Shown in pieces: positions 1 to 7,455 of a DNA stretch of 12,125 bases; positions within the stretch are counted from its first letter, which is position 1; each line of letters starts with the position of its first letter. Origin of the DNA: CAISIP01 sp037968655. GTDB lineage: Bacteria; Pseudomonadota; Gammaproteobacteria; Burkholderiales; Burkholderiaceae_C. Both the position numbers and the translations under genes were made by a program. Under the pieces are notes generated by a model. The model searched no databases. It worked only from the letters and a program-made list of their open reading frames with translations, and was not told the DNA's origin. Location of the stretch: contig JBBKVW010000376.1 in the NCBI GenBank assembly GCA_037968655.1, positions 1-12,125 on the forward strand, written 5' to 3'.

Positions 1-225
1 GATACCCAATCAGGTGTCTTTTACTTTCATCCATGGGAGATCGACGTTGACCAGCCCCGCGTGGCGGGCATCGGCATCAAGACGCGGTTTCGCCATTACG
101 TGAATATCAATCGAATGGAAGAGCGTCTGCGGCGCCTGTTGGCCGATTTTGCCTGGGGTCGCATGGACGAGATTTTCCTTCTTAGACAAGAGCAGCCGGC
201 GCCAGCCACGCTTGCAGTAGCGTGA
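1..225 (+). CDS. XrtA-associated polysaccharide deacetylase, C-terminal end (partial)
   Basis: The reading frame is open from the first base and stops at TGA 223-225, giving the last 74 residues of a protein whose start lies outside the window. The visible part matches the C-terminal extension (DUF3473 type) of the polysaccharide deacetylases that travel with exosortase A: a YFHPWEID motif near the left edge, then RFRHYVNI, then a MEERLRRLL helix and WGRMDEIF. The family belongs to carbohydrate esterase 4 (NodB fold) and is thought to remove N-acetyl groups from the exported polysaccharide. The catalytic NodB domain itself is not visible, so activity cannot be judged here. The next gene begins only 4 bases after the stop, which fits one operon. 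The last dozen residues are rich in Ala, Pro and Gln and look like a variable tail. Confidence 0.85.
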   Translation, partial: DTQSGVFYFHPWEIDVDQPRVAGIGIKTRFRHYVNINRMEERLRRLLADFAWGRMDEIFLLRQEQPAPATLAVA

Positions 226-229
226 GCGT

Positions 230-1270
230 GTGGTGCTAGAAGTCCAGCGATTACTTCCCCAAGACGCCGCCGTTATCGAGCGCTGGGACGCGTTTGTGCA
301 AGCCTGCCCGCAGGCGACCTTCTTTCACCGAGCGGCATGGCAGGATGTCATCACGCGGGTGTTCCGTCACGACACCTACTTTCTATATGTACAGGAGGGT
401 GGCGTCATTCAGGGTGTACTGCCGTTGGCGCATGTTCATAGCCGCCTGTTTGGCAATGCGCTGGTCGGGCTGCCGTTTGCGGTCTACGGCGGTGTTGCAG
501 CCACATCGGACCAGGCAGCAACAATGCTTGAAGATGAGGCGCAGTTGTTGGCCAAGCGGCTGAAGGTTGCGCACCTTGAATTGCGCAATGTCGAGCGCCG
601 CCACGCCGACTGGCCGACCCAGGATCTGTACGTCACATTTCGCAAGCAGATTCATCCCCAGGAAGACGCCAATATGCTGGCGATTCCACGCAAGCAGCGC
701 GCAATGGTGCGTAAGGGAATCAAGAATGGCCTGGTGAGTACCGTCGATACGACAGTTGATTCCTTTTTCGCACTGTATGCCGACAACGTCCACCGCCATG
801 GCACACCAGCCATGCCCAAAACGTATTTCCAGGCCCTGCAAAATGCATTTGGCGATGACTGCGAGGTCATGACCGTTCGCGCGCCGGATGGCCGGGCACT
901 CAGCAGCGTGCTGAGTTTTTATTTTCGGGACGAAGTGCTGCCGTATTACGCCGGTGACGACATGTCCGCGCGCGAACTCGCAGCAAACGATTTTAAGTAC
1001 TGGGAACTGATGCGCCGTGCGTGCGCGCGAGGCATCAAGGTGTTTGACTATGGGCGAAGCAAGCTTGGCACTGGCTCCTTTGCATTCAAGAAGAACTGGG
1101 GTTTCGAACCCCGGCCATTGCACTACCAGTATTGCCTGTACCAGCGCGATGCCATCCCACAAAACAATCCGTCCAATGCCAAGTACAAGTTGCTGATCTC
1201 AGCCTGGCGGCGCATGCCAATCGGTTTTGCCAACTGGCTAGGGCCTTATATTGTGCGTAGCCTGGGATGA
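230..1270 (+). CDS. FemAB-like acyltransferase, XrtA/PEP-CTERM system-associated
   Basis: This 346-residue protein matches the FemAB-like family found beside exosortase A (TIGR03019 type) in length and motifs. It has a tandem GNAT-type fold. The middle carries the signature IPRKQRAMVRKGIK (about residues 153-166), and the C-terminal third has FDYGRSKLGTGSF followed by FKKNWGFEP (about 270-290). FemAB relatives transfer aminoacyl groups from aminoacyl-tRNA to peptidoglycan precursors. For the XrtA branch the donor and acceptor are unknown; acylation of the polysaccharide or its lipid-linked precursor is an inference from context. The start is a GTG at 230; a second GTG at 233 is equally possible, and no strong ribosome binding site decides between them. 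It starts 4 bases after the deacetylase stop, so translational coupling is likely. It is cytosolic, with no signal peptide or membrane segment. Confidence 0.88.
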   Translation: MVLEVQRLLPQDAAVIERWDAFVQACPQATFFHRAAWQDVITRVFRHDTYFLYVQEGGVIQGVLPLAHVHSRLFGNALVGLPFAVYGGVAATSDQAATMLEDEAQLLAKRLKVAHLELRNVERRHADWPTQDLYVTFRKQIHPQEDANMLAIPRKQRAMVRKGIKNGLVSTVDTTVDSFFALYADNVHRHGTPAMPKTYFQALQNAFGDDCEVMTVRAPDGRALSSVLSFYFRDEVLPYYAGDDMSARELAANDFKYWELMRRACARGIKVFDYGRSKLGTGSFAFKKNWGFEPRPLHYQYCLYQRDAIPQNNPSNAKYKLLISAWRRMPIGFANWLGPYIVRSLG

Positions 1271-1348
1271 CGATGCGTAGGCCGACTGCCGGATTTGCGA
1301 ATCATGCCTGAAGCAACCCATAGATCGAAACTTGACTCTGGCATCCTG

Positions 1349-2917
1349 ATGACTCAACTGCAACCATCCCCTGGCGCGCCTGCCGCGTGGCGCACAGCAA
1401 TACCTGCCCTGGTGCTGCTGTTGGGCAGCGTGTTCGCGTTGTATTGGGACACCTTTTTGGCGATGGTGAATATCTGGCATCGCTCGGAGACCTTCACACA
1501 CGGCTTCTTGGTGCTGCCCATCGTGCTGTGGTTGGTATGGCGTCGACGCGATGCACTTGCGGCGCGAACGCCGAGCGCCAGCGCCCTCATACTGCTGCCT
1601 CTGCTGGCCATGGCCTTGATGTGGTTGCTGGGCGATCTGGTGGGAGTCAATTCAGTAACGCAGCTAGCTTTTGTGGCGATGTTGGCCCTGTGTGTTCCTG
1701 CCATCCTGGGCATGCCCTTTGCGATGGCAATTGCGTTCCCGCTAGGCTTCCTGTTCTTTGCGGTTCCGATTGGTGAGTTTCTGCTTCCCACGATGATCGA
1801 CAGGACCGCGGATTTTGTCGTCGTCGCCTTGCGCGCCAGTGGTATTCCCGTCCTGCGCGACGGTCGGAATTTCGTGATTCCATCAGGCAGCTGGGCGGTC
1901 GTTGAAGCGTGTAGCGGGGTGCGCTACCTGATCGCATCGTTGACGGTCGGCACGCTGTACGCGTATCTGAACTACCAGTCGATGCGCCGCCGCATCATGT
2001 TCATCGGTGTGGCGATTCTGGTTCCGATAGTTGCCAACTGGCTGCGTGCCTACATGATTGTCATGACAGGCCACTACTCTGGCAACACGATCGCCGTTGG
2101 CGTCGACCACCTGATCTACGGCTGGGTCTTTTTTGGTATCGTGATCCTGTTGATGTTCATCATCGGAGCACGCTGGGCCGAGCCAGAGCCACATTCAGAT
2201 GTACAAAAGGCGCGTCGATCAGGTAGCCAGCAATCGCCGGTACCGGCAGGCCGCATGTGGTTGGTCGCCATTGCGGTCGCAATAGTTCTGGCCTTGCCCC
2301 TCGTTGCCAAGAGCGCATTGGAAGCCAATGCGATCACCGCCAAGCCCAGTCTAGTTTTGAACGATGCAGACCTGCAGCCATGGCAGGCGGCAGATGCCAC
2401 AGAAATCGGCTTCACGCCACATTTCGGGAATTCTTCTGCCGATCTCAACAAGGCCTATTCGCAGGCCGACCGCGTCGTTGGCGTTTATCTGGGTTATTAC
2501 CGCAATCAGGATTACAGCCGCAAGCTCGTCAGTTCCGACAATGAACTGGTGAATTCATCGAGCGGTGCCTGGACTCTGGTTGGCAGAGGAACCACCAATG
2601 CTGTCGCCGGGACAAGTGCGGTGCTGCTGCGCAGTGGTGATGTCCGTCGCGGGCACTTGGCGCCGGTTGGAGCCCCCGAGCGCCTGTTGGCCTGGCAGTT
2701 TTACTGGGTCAATGGCAAGTTGACAAGCAATGATTACCTGGCCAAGGTCTATGGCGCAGCGTTTCAGTTGATGGGACGCGGCGACGACGCGGCGGTGATC
2801 GTCGTGTACACCAAGAATGATGATGCAGGCAGTGCCAGGCAAACACTTGCAGCCTTCCTGTCTGCCCACTATGGCGCTATCGATTCAGCGTTGCGGTCAG
2901 CCGCCGACAGTCGATAG
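1349..2917 (+). CDS. xrtA: Exosortase A (XrtA) with fused EpsI domain
   Basis: This integral inner-membrane cysteine transpeptidase-like enzyme recognises and cleaves the C-terminal PEP-CTERM sorting signal of exported proteins. The N-terminal ~290 residues contain about eight hydrophobic segments. The exosortase triad is visible, numbered from ATG 1349: Cys188 in VVEACSGVRY, Arg233 in VANWLRAY and His254 in GVDHLIYGW. After a polar linker and one more hydrophobic segment (RMWLVAIAVAIVLALP) comes a periplasmic EpsI-type domain (DUF3485), seen as VGVYLGYYRNQ, LVSSDNELVNSS and WQFYWVNG. The 522-residue length and this fusion are typical of XrtA. The frame stays open upstream to TTG 1295 and ATG 1304. 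I chose ATG 1349 because homologues begin shortly before the AWRTAIPALVLL segment, but no ribosome binding site clearly settles it. No PEP-CTERM substrate gene lies in this window. Confidence 0.93.
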   Translation: MTQLQPSPGAPAAWRTAIPALVLLLGSVFALYWDTFLAMVNIWHRSETFTHGFLVLPIVLWLVWRRRDALAARTPSASALILLPLLAMALMWLLGDLVGVNSVTQLAFVAMLALCVPAILGMPFAMAIAFPLGFLFFAVPIGEFLLPTMIDRTADFVVVALRASGIPVLRDGRNFVIPSGSWAVVEACSGVRYLIASLTVGTLYAYLNYQSMRRRIMFIGVAILVPIVANWLRAYMIVMTGHYSGNTIAVGVDHLIYGWVFFGIVILLMFIIGARWAEPEPHSDVQKARRSGSQQSPVPAGRMWLVAIAVAIVLALPLVAKSALEANAITAKPSLVLNDADLQPWQAADATEIGFTPHFGNSSADLNKAYSQADRVVGVYLGYYRNQDYSRKLVSSDNELVNSSSGAWTLVGRGTTNAVAGTSAVLLRSGDVRRGHLAPVGAPERLLAWQFYWVNGKLTSNDYLAKVYGAAFQLMGRGDDAAVIVVYTKNDDAGSARQTLAAFLSAHYGAIDSALRSAADSR

Positions 2918-2949
2918 CAAGACGCCATTGCAATCAAGATATCGTTTTC

Positions 2950-2954
2950 AGGAG
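2950..2954 (+). promoter_or_regulatory. Ribosome binding site of the nucleotide-sugar dehydrogenase
   Basis: AGGAG lies 8 bases before ATG 2963, a near-perfect Shine-Dalgarno match at normal spacing. It is the strongest ribosome binding site in the window and fixes this start. It suggests that the dehydrogenase is translated efficiently and independently of xrtA, 45 bases upstream. Confidence 0.75.
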
Positions 2955-2962
2955 TTGGAACC

Positions 2963-4243
2963 ATGAGTGTCGTTGCCGTAATCGGCCTGGGCTATGTAGG
3001 TCTGCCGCTGGTTGTCGAGTTCGGCAAGCAGATGCGCACCATCGGATTTGACATTGCACTACCAAAGGTCGAGTCGTGCCAGCGCGGCATTGATCCATCG
3101 CGCGAACTGGCCGATGCTGATCTGGCCCTGGCGACCCAGGCTGTCTACACCTCCGACCCGGCGATGCTTGCCGAGGCCGACATCATCGTGGTGGCGGTCC
3201 CTACGCCGGTTGATGCCGCACGCATTCCCGATTTTCGTCCGCTGATCGGATCCAGCACCAGCGTGGGCCGGCACATGAAAAAGGGCGCCACCGTTGTCTA
3301 CGAGTCGACGGTCTATCCTGGCGCCACGGAGGAGGTGTGCATTCCGGTGCTCGAGCGCGAGTCGGGCATGGTCTGGAAAAAAGATTTCTTCGTGGGCTAC
3401 TCGCCCGAGCGCATCAACCCCGGCGACAAGGAACATACCCTTACCAAAATTCTCAAGATCGTCTCTGGCGATACGCCCGAGACGCTGGATCGCGTGGCCA
3501 AGCTGTATGAGCGCATTGTTGTGCCGGGTGTGCACCGGGCGTCCAGCATCAAGGCGGCCGAGGCTGCCAAGGTGATCGAGAACACCCAGCGCGACCTGAA
3601 CATCGCCCTGATGAACGAGTTGTCCATCATCTTCGACAAGCTGGGCATCGACACCTCCGAGGTGCTCGAAGCCGCTGGCACCAAGTGGAATTTCCTCAAG
3701 TTCAAACCCGGCCTGGTGGGCGGTCACTGCATTGGCGTCGACCCCTACTACCTGACGCACAAAGCCGAAATGCTAGGCTACACCCCGCAGGTCATCCTGG
3801 CAGGAAGGCGCATCAATGACGGCATGGGCAAGTTCATCGCCGAGCAGACGATCAAAAACATGATTGCGGGCGGCAGCCATATCAAGGGCGCCAAGGTCAA
3901 TGTGCTGGGCCTGACCTTCAAGGAGAACTGCGGCGACCTGCGCAATTCCAAGGTCATCGACATCATCAATGAACTCAAGACCTATGGCGTCGAAGTGTTC
4001 GTCACCGATCCGCAGGCCGAAGCGCCGGAGGCCCTGCATGAGTACGGCGTGAAATTATTGAGCTGGGACGAACTCCCGCGTGCCGACGGCATAGTCGCGG
4101 CGGTGTCGCACCGGGAATACGCCGCGCTGACAGTTGCAGACATCGGCAAGAAGCTGGTTGAGGGCGGTGCCTTCATCGACGTGAAGGCCGCATTCGATGC
4201 CAATGCCATCCGCGGCGCAGGCTACAAATTGTGGCGCCTGTGA
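2963..4243 (+). CDS. Nucleotide-sugar 6-dehydrogenase, TviB/WbpO type (UDP-HexNAc to UDP-HexNAcA)
   Basis: This 426-residue cytosolic NAD-dependent enzyme belongs to the UDP-glucose/GDP-mannose dehydrogenase superfamily. The N-terminal Rossmann motif is VIGLGYVGLPLV (residues 6-17). The motifs YESTVYPGATEEVC, FFVGYSPERINPGDKEH, KAAEAAKVIENTQRD and GTKWNFLKF are in family order, and the catalytic Cys256 is in GGHCIGVDPYY. The pattern is that of the TviB/WbpO branch, which oxidises C6 of UDP-N-acetylhexosamine (GlcNAc or GalNAc) in two steps to the uronic acid. Sequence alone does not separate GlcNAc from GalNAc, so the exact sugar is uncertain. The product would be a precursor for the polysaccharide made by the glycosyltransferases downstream. 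Length is normal and no key residue is missing. Confidence 0.93.
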   Translation: MSVVAVIGLGYVGLPLVVEFGKQMRTIGFDIALPKVESCQRGIDPSRELADADLALATQAVYTSDPAMLAEADIIVVAVPTPVDAARIPDFRPLIGSSTSVGRHMKKGATVVYESTVYPGATEEVCIPVLERESGMVWKKDFFVGYSPERINPGDKEHTLTKILKIVSGDTPETLDRVAKLYERIVVPGVHRASSIKAAEAAKVIENTQRDLNIALMNELSIIFDKLGIDTSEVLEAAGTKWNFLKFKPGLVGGHCIGVDPYYLTHKAEMLGYTPQVILAGRRINDGMGKFIAEQTIKNMIAGGSHIKGAKVNVLGLTFKENCGDLRNSKVIDIINELKTYGVEVFVTDPQAEAPEALHEYGVKLLSWDELPRADGIVAAVSHREYAALTVADIGKKLVEGGAFIDVKAAFDANAIRGAGYKLWRL

Positions 4244-4276
4244 AACCGGCGTTGTGTCATCGCGCAATGGTCAGCG

Positions 4277-4310
4277 GCACCACCATTGGTGCGCGCTGGC
4301 ATGCGTGCCA
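4277..4310 (+). other. Two tandem short hairpins in the gap before the first glycosyltransferase
   Basis: GCACCA 4277-4282 pairs perfectly with TGGTGC 4287-4292 around a 4-base loop. Four bases later TGGCA 4297-4301 pairs with TGCCA 4306-4310, also around a 4-base loop. Both lie in the 84-base gap between the dehydrogenase stop and ATG 4328. No run of T follows, so this is not an ordinary intrinsic terminator. A transcript-processing or attenuation role is possible but unproven; short stems like these also arise by chance. Confidence 0.35.
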
Positions 4311-4327
4311 ACCGGCAATGTGATCGT

Positions 4328-5488
4328 ATGGCAACTGTTGACCCGCGCCCCCTGATTGCCCATGTCATGCACCGCTTCGACACCGGCGGGCTGGAGAACG
4401 GTGTCGTCAACCTGATCAACCACATGCCCGAAGACCGCTTCCGGCATGCGGTGGTGGCCTTGACAGAAGTGACAGAGTTTCGCGAACGCATAGCGCGCAA
4501 GGACGTTGAATTTGTCGCCCTGGGCAAGAAAGAGGGCCAGGGCCTGTGGCAATACCCCAAGTGGTACCGCCTGTTTCGCCGCATGCGGCCAGATATCGTG
4601 CACACCCGCAATCTGGCGGCGCTGGAGTGTCAGTTGCCCGCCTGGGCTGCCCGGGTTCCAGTGCGCATACATGGCGAACACGGTCGCGACGTTGGCGACC
4701 TGGATGGAAACAATCGAACCTACCAGCGTGTTCGGCGCTTCTATCGCCCGTTCGTGCACCACTACATGGCCCTGTCGCGCGATCTGGCGGACTACCTGGC
4801 GCAGAAAGTGGCCGTATCAACGCAGCACATTACCCAGGTCTACAACGGTGTGGATACGGAGCGCTTTCAACCCGCGGCGGGCGGAACCGTTGCCATTGCT
4901 GGATGTCCTTTCAATCCTGCACAGCACTTCATTGTCGGCACCGTTGGCCGCATGCAGGCCGTCAAGGACCAGGTCATGCTGGCGCGCGCCTTTGTCCATG
5001 CGCTGGAACTGGCGCCCCGGCTCAAGTCGCGCTTGCGTCTGGTGATGATCGGTGACGGTCCGCTGCGCGCACAGGCCCAGGCAGTGCTGCACGCCGCTGG
5101 CGCCCTGGAACTGGCCTGGTTGCCGGGCGAGCGCAGCGATGTGGAGCACATCATGCAAGGCTTGCATGCGTTCGCCTTGCCGTCTTTGGCCGAGGGCATT
5201 TCCAACACCATACTGGAGGCCATGGCCAGCGCCCTGCCGGTGGTGGCGACCAAGGTCGGCGGGAATGCCGACCTGATCGTGCACGGACAAACCGGCTACC
5301 TCATCGTCTCCGGCGACCCGCTGGCTATGGCCAATCGACTGGTGCACCTGGCAACCGAGCCGCAGCACGGCATAGCCTTGGGCGCGGCCGGTCGTGCCCG
5401 GGTACAGGCCTCGTTTAGCATGCAGGCCATGGTGCAGAACTACCAGTATGTGTATGACATGCAGCTGCAGCGTGCGCGCGCGCGCTGA
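4328..5488 (+). CDS. Glycosyltransferase, PEP-CTERM/XrtA system-associated (TIGR03088 type)
   Basis: This 386-residue GT-B fold enzyme of the GT4 class should transfer a sugar from a nucleotide donor to the lipid-linked repeat unit on the cytoplasmic side of the inner membrane. The start shows the acceptor-side glycine-rich loop of this subfamily, IAHVMHRFDTGGLENGVVN (about residues 9-27). Further on come YNGVDTERF, VGTVGRMQAVKDQ, and the donor-binding EX7E motif with Glu289 and Glu297 in EGISNTILEAM, followed by GGNADLIVHGQTGYL. ATG 4328 was chosen because the conserved part begins directly after it; in-frame TTG 4286 and ATG 4301 would add a poorly conserved leader. No good ribosome binding site is visible for any of them. 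The C-terminus ends in Arg/Ala-rich sequence encoded by an alternating CG run. Donor and acceptor sugars are unknown. Confidence 0.88.
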   Translation: MATVDPRPLIAHVMHRFDTGGLENGVVNLINHMPEDRFRHAVVALTEVTEFRERIARKDVEFVALGKKEGQGLWQYPKWYRLFRRMRPDIVHTRNLAALECQLPAWAARVPVRIHGEHGRDVGDLDGNNRTYQRVRRFYRPFVHHYMALSRDLADYLAQKVAVSTQHITQVYNGVDTERFQPAAGGTVAIAGCPFNPAQHFIVGTVGRMQAVKDQVMLARAFVHALELAPRLKSRLRLVMIGDGPLRAQAQAVLHAAGALELAWLPGERSDVEHIMQGLHAFALPSLAEGISNTILEAMASALPVVATKVGGNADLIVHGQTGYLIVSGDPLAMANRLVHLATEPQHGIALGAAGRARVQASFSMQAMVQNYQYVYDMQLQRARAR

Positions 5489-5495
5489 GCGGGGC

Positions 5496-5500
5496 AGGAA
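5496..5500 (+). promoter_or_regulatory. Ribosome binding site of the first amidotransferase
   Basis: AGGAA lies 5 bases before ATG 5506 in a 17-base intergenic gap. It supports this start, which in any case must directly precede the catalytic Cys2 codon. Confidence 0.6.
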
Positions 5501-5505
5501 ATACC

Positions 5506-7455
5506 ATGTGCGGCATTACCGGCATATTCGATACCCGCGGCAAAAGCGATATTGCCCGCCCGGTGCTGCAGCGCATGAACGACTCGCAGTTTCACCGCGG
5601 CCCGGACGAAGGCAGCCTGCACATCGAACCGGGCGTGGGACTGGGTCATAGGCGCCTGTCCATCATCGACATTGCGACCGGCCAGCAGCCCCTGTTCAAT
5701 GAAGACGGCTCGGTGGTGGTGGTGTTCAACGGGGAGATCTACAACTACCAGCAGTTGATTCCCGAACTGCAGGCCCTGGGCCATGTGTTCCACACCCGCA
5801 GCGACACCGAAGTGATCGTGCACGCATGGGAGGCCTGGGGCGAGGACTGCGTGCAGCGCTTTCGCGGCATGTTTGCTTTTGCCTTGTGGGACCGCAATCT
5901 GCAGACCTTTTTCATGGCGCGCGACCGCCTGGGTGTCAAGCCCATGTATTACGCGCTGCTGGACGACGGCAACTTGTTGTTCGGCTCAGAGCTCAAGTCG
6001 ATTCTTGCCCATGGCGGTCTGCGGCGCGACATAGATCCAATGGCGGTGGAAGAGTATTTCGCTCTGGGCTATGTCGCTGAACCACGCACCATCTTCAAGC
6101 AGGCGCTCAAGCTGTCGCCCGGCCACAGCCTGCGCATTCGTCGCGGCGAGCCAATTGGGCAGCCGGTCGAATACTGGGACGTGCGCTTCTCGCTGGACAA
6201 CCCCATATCGCAAGCCGACGCGCAGGCCGAATTGGTCGAACGGCTGCGCGAGTCGGTCAGGTTGCGCATGATCGCCGAGGTGCCATTGGGCGCCTTCCTG
6301 TCCGGTGGCGTGGACAGCAGCGCCGTCGTCGCCTTGATGGCCGGCGTCTCGTCCGACCCCGTCAACACCTGCTCGATCGGGTTTGACGACCCGGCATTCA
6401 ACGAATCGGCCTTCGCACAAATGGTGGCTGATCGCTACCGCACCAACCACCGGCTGGAGATGGTCAAGAGCGACGACTTCGACCTGATCGACACACTGGC
6501 CCGGTTGTATGACGAACCCTATGCCGACAGTTCTGCGATTCCGACCTACCGGGTCTGCCAGTTGGCGCGCAAGCATGTAACGGTGGCGTTGTCGGGCGAT
6601 GGCGGAGACGAGTCTTTCGGCGGCTATCGGCGTTACCGGTTGCACCTGATGGAAGAGCGCATGCGATCAGCCCTGCCGCATGGCGTGCGGCGCGCCGTTT
6701 TTGGGACGCTAGGGCGCCTGTATCCCAAGGCCGACTGGGCGCCCCAGGTTTTTCGGGCCAAGACTACCTTCGAGGGAATCGCCCGCGGCTCGGTGGAGGC
6801 GTATTTCCACTCCGTATCCATACTGCGCGACCCGATGCGCGCGCAATTGTTCAGCACCCAATTCAAGTCCGAGCTGGCCGACTATGACGCTCGGGAAGTC
6901 TTTGCGCGCCACGCGGCCAAGGCCGGGACCGACGACCCGTTGGCGCTGATCCAGTACCTGGACTACAAGACCTATCTGGTGGGCGACATCAATACCAAGG
7001 TCGACCGGGCCAGCATGGCGCATTCGCTGGAGGTGCGCGAACCGCTGATGGACCACGAACTGGTGCAATGGCTGGCGACCTTGCCGACCAGCCACAAGGT
7101 GCAGGGGCAGCAGGGCAAGTTCCTGCTCAAGAAATCGATGGAGCCGCATTTGCCCAATGAAGTACTGTACCGACCCAAGATGGGGTTTTCGGTGCCGTTG
7201 GCGCGCTGGTTTCGCGGGCCATTGCGCCAGCGGGTGCAGGACGCGATTCTGGGTGACCGGCTCGCGGCCACCGGTTGGTTCAACCGCACCTATCTGCAGC
7301 AGCTGGTGCAGGACCATCAATCCGGTGTGCGCGACCACAGCGCGCCGATCTGGACCTTGCTGATGTTCGAGGCGTTTTTGCGTCAGGTGGTTGACGGACC
7401 CACGGCGGGATCGGGCGGCGCCGCGCAACCTGAATTGGCAGCGGCAAGCCCATGA
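5506..7455 (+). CDS. AsnB-like amidotransferase 1, XrtA/PEP-CTERM system-associated (TIGR03108 type)
   Basis: This 649-residue homologue of glutamine-dependent asparagine synthetase belongs to the branch found with exosortase A. The N-terminal glutaminase domain starts with MCGI, so Cys2 becomes the N-terminal nucleophile after Met removal; RRLSIID (49-55), FNGEIYNY (74-81) and RSDTEV (98-103) complete the glutamine site. The synthetase domain has the pyrophosphate loop SGGVDSS (266-272), SGDGGDE (363-369) and VDRASMAHSLEVREPLMDH. All residues needed for both half-reactions appear present. Expected reaction: glutamine plus ATP drives conversion of an acceptor carboxyl group to a carboxamide. 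In a polysaccharide locus with two uronate-forming dehydrogenases, a uronic acid is the likely acceptor, but this is inference. The Ala/Gly-rich last ~20 residues form a variable tail. Its stop overlaps the next start by 4 bases (ATGA). Confidence 0.92.
   Translation: MCGITGIFDTRGKSDIARPVLQRMNDSQFHRGPDEGSLHIEPGVGLGHRRLSIIDIATGQQPLFNEDGSVVVVFNGEIYNYQQLIPELQALGHVFHTRSDTEVIVHAWEAWGEDCVQRFRGMFAFALWDRNLQTFFMARDRLGVKPMYYALLDDGNLLFGSELKSILAHGGLRRDIDPMAVEEYFALGYVAEPRTIFKQALKLSPGHSLRIRRGEPIGQPVEYWDVRFSLDNPISQADAQAELVERLRESVRLRMIAEVPLGAFLSGGVDSSAVVALMAGVSSDPVNTCSIGFDDPAFNESAFAQMVADRYRTNHRLEMVKSDDFDLIDTLARLYDEPYADSSAIPTYRVCQLARKHVTVALSGDGGDESFGGYRRYRLHLMEERMRSALPHGVRRAVFGTLGRLYPKADWAPQVFRAKTTFEGIARGSVEAYFHSVSILRDPMRAQLFSTQFKSELADYDAREVFARHAAKAGTDDPLALIQYLDYKTYLVGDINTKVDRASMAHSLEVREPLMDHELVQWLATLPTSHKVQGQQGKFLLKKSMEPHLPNEVLYRPKMGFSVPLARWFRGPLRQRVQDAILGDRLAATGWFNRTYLQQLVQDHQSGVRDHSAPIWTLLMFEAFLRQVVDGPTAGSGGAAQPELAAASP

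Noticed and set aside
383..1162. A 259-codon minus-strand open frame
   Set aside because: It is antisense to the FemAB-like gene and its translation shows no domain or signal.
1332..1337. TTGACT resembling a -35 box just before xrtA
   Set aside because: No plausible -10 element lies at suitable spacing upstream of the start codon; the match is isolated.
1295..1348. TTG 1295 or ATG 1304 as start of XrtA
   Set aside because: The added residues are polar and unlike the family start; ATG 1349 was preferred, although ATG 1304 cannot be excluded.
4286..4327. Upstream TTG 4286 or ATG 4301 as start of the first glycosyltransferase
   Set aside because: The extra 9-14 residues precede the conserved opening, fall within the hairpin region and have no ribosome binding site; ATG 4328 fits the family start better.
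5471..5485. Alternating CG run near the end of the first glycosyltransferase gene as a slippage-prone repeat
   Set aside because: It is short, encodes the Arg-Ala tail in frame and looks like ordinary G+C-rich coding sequence.
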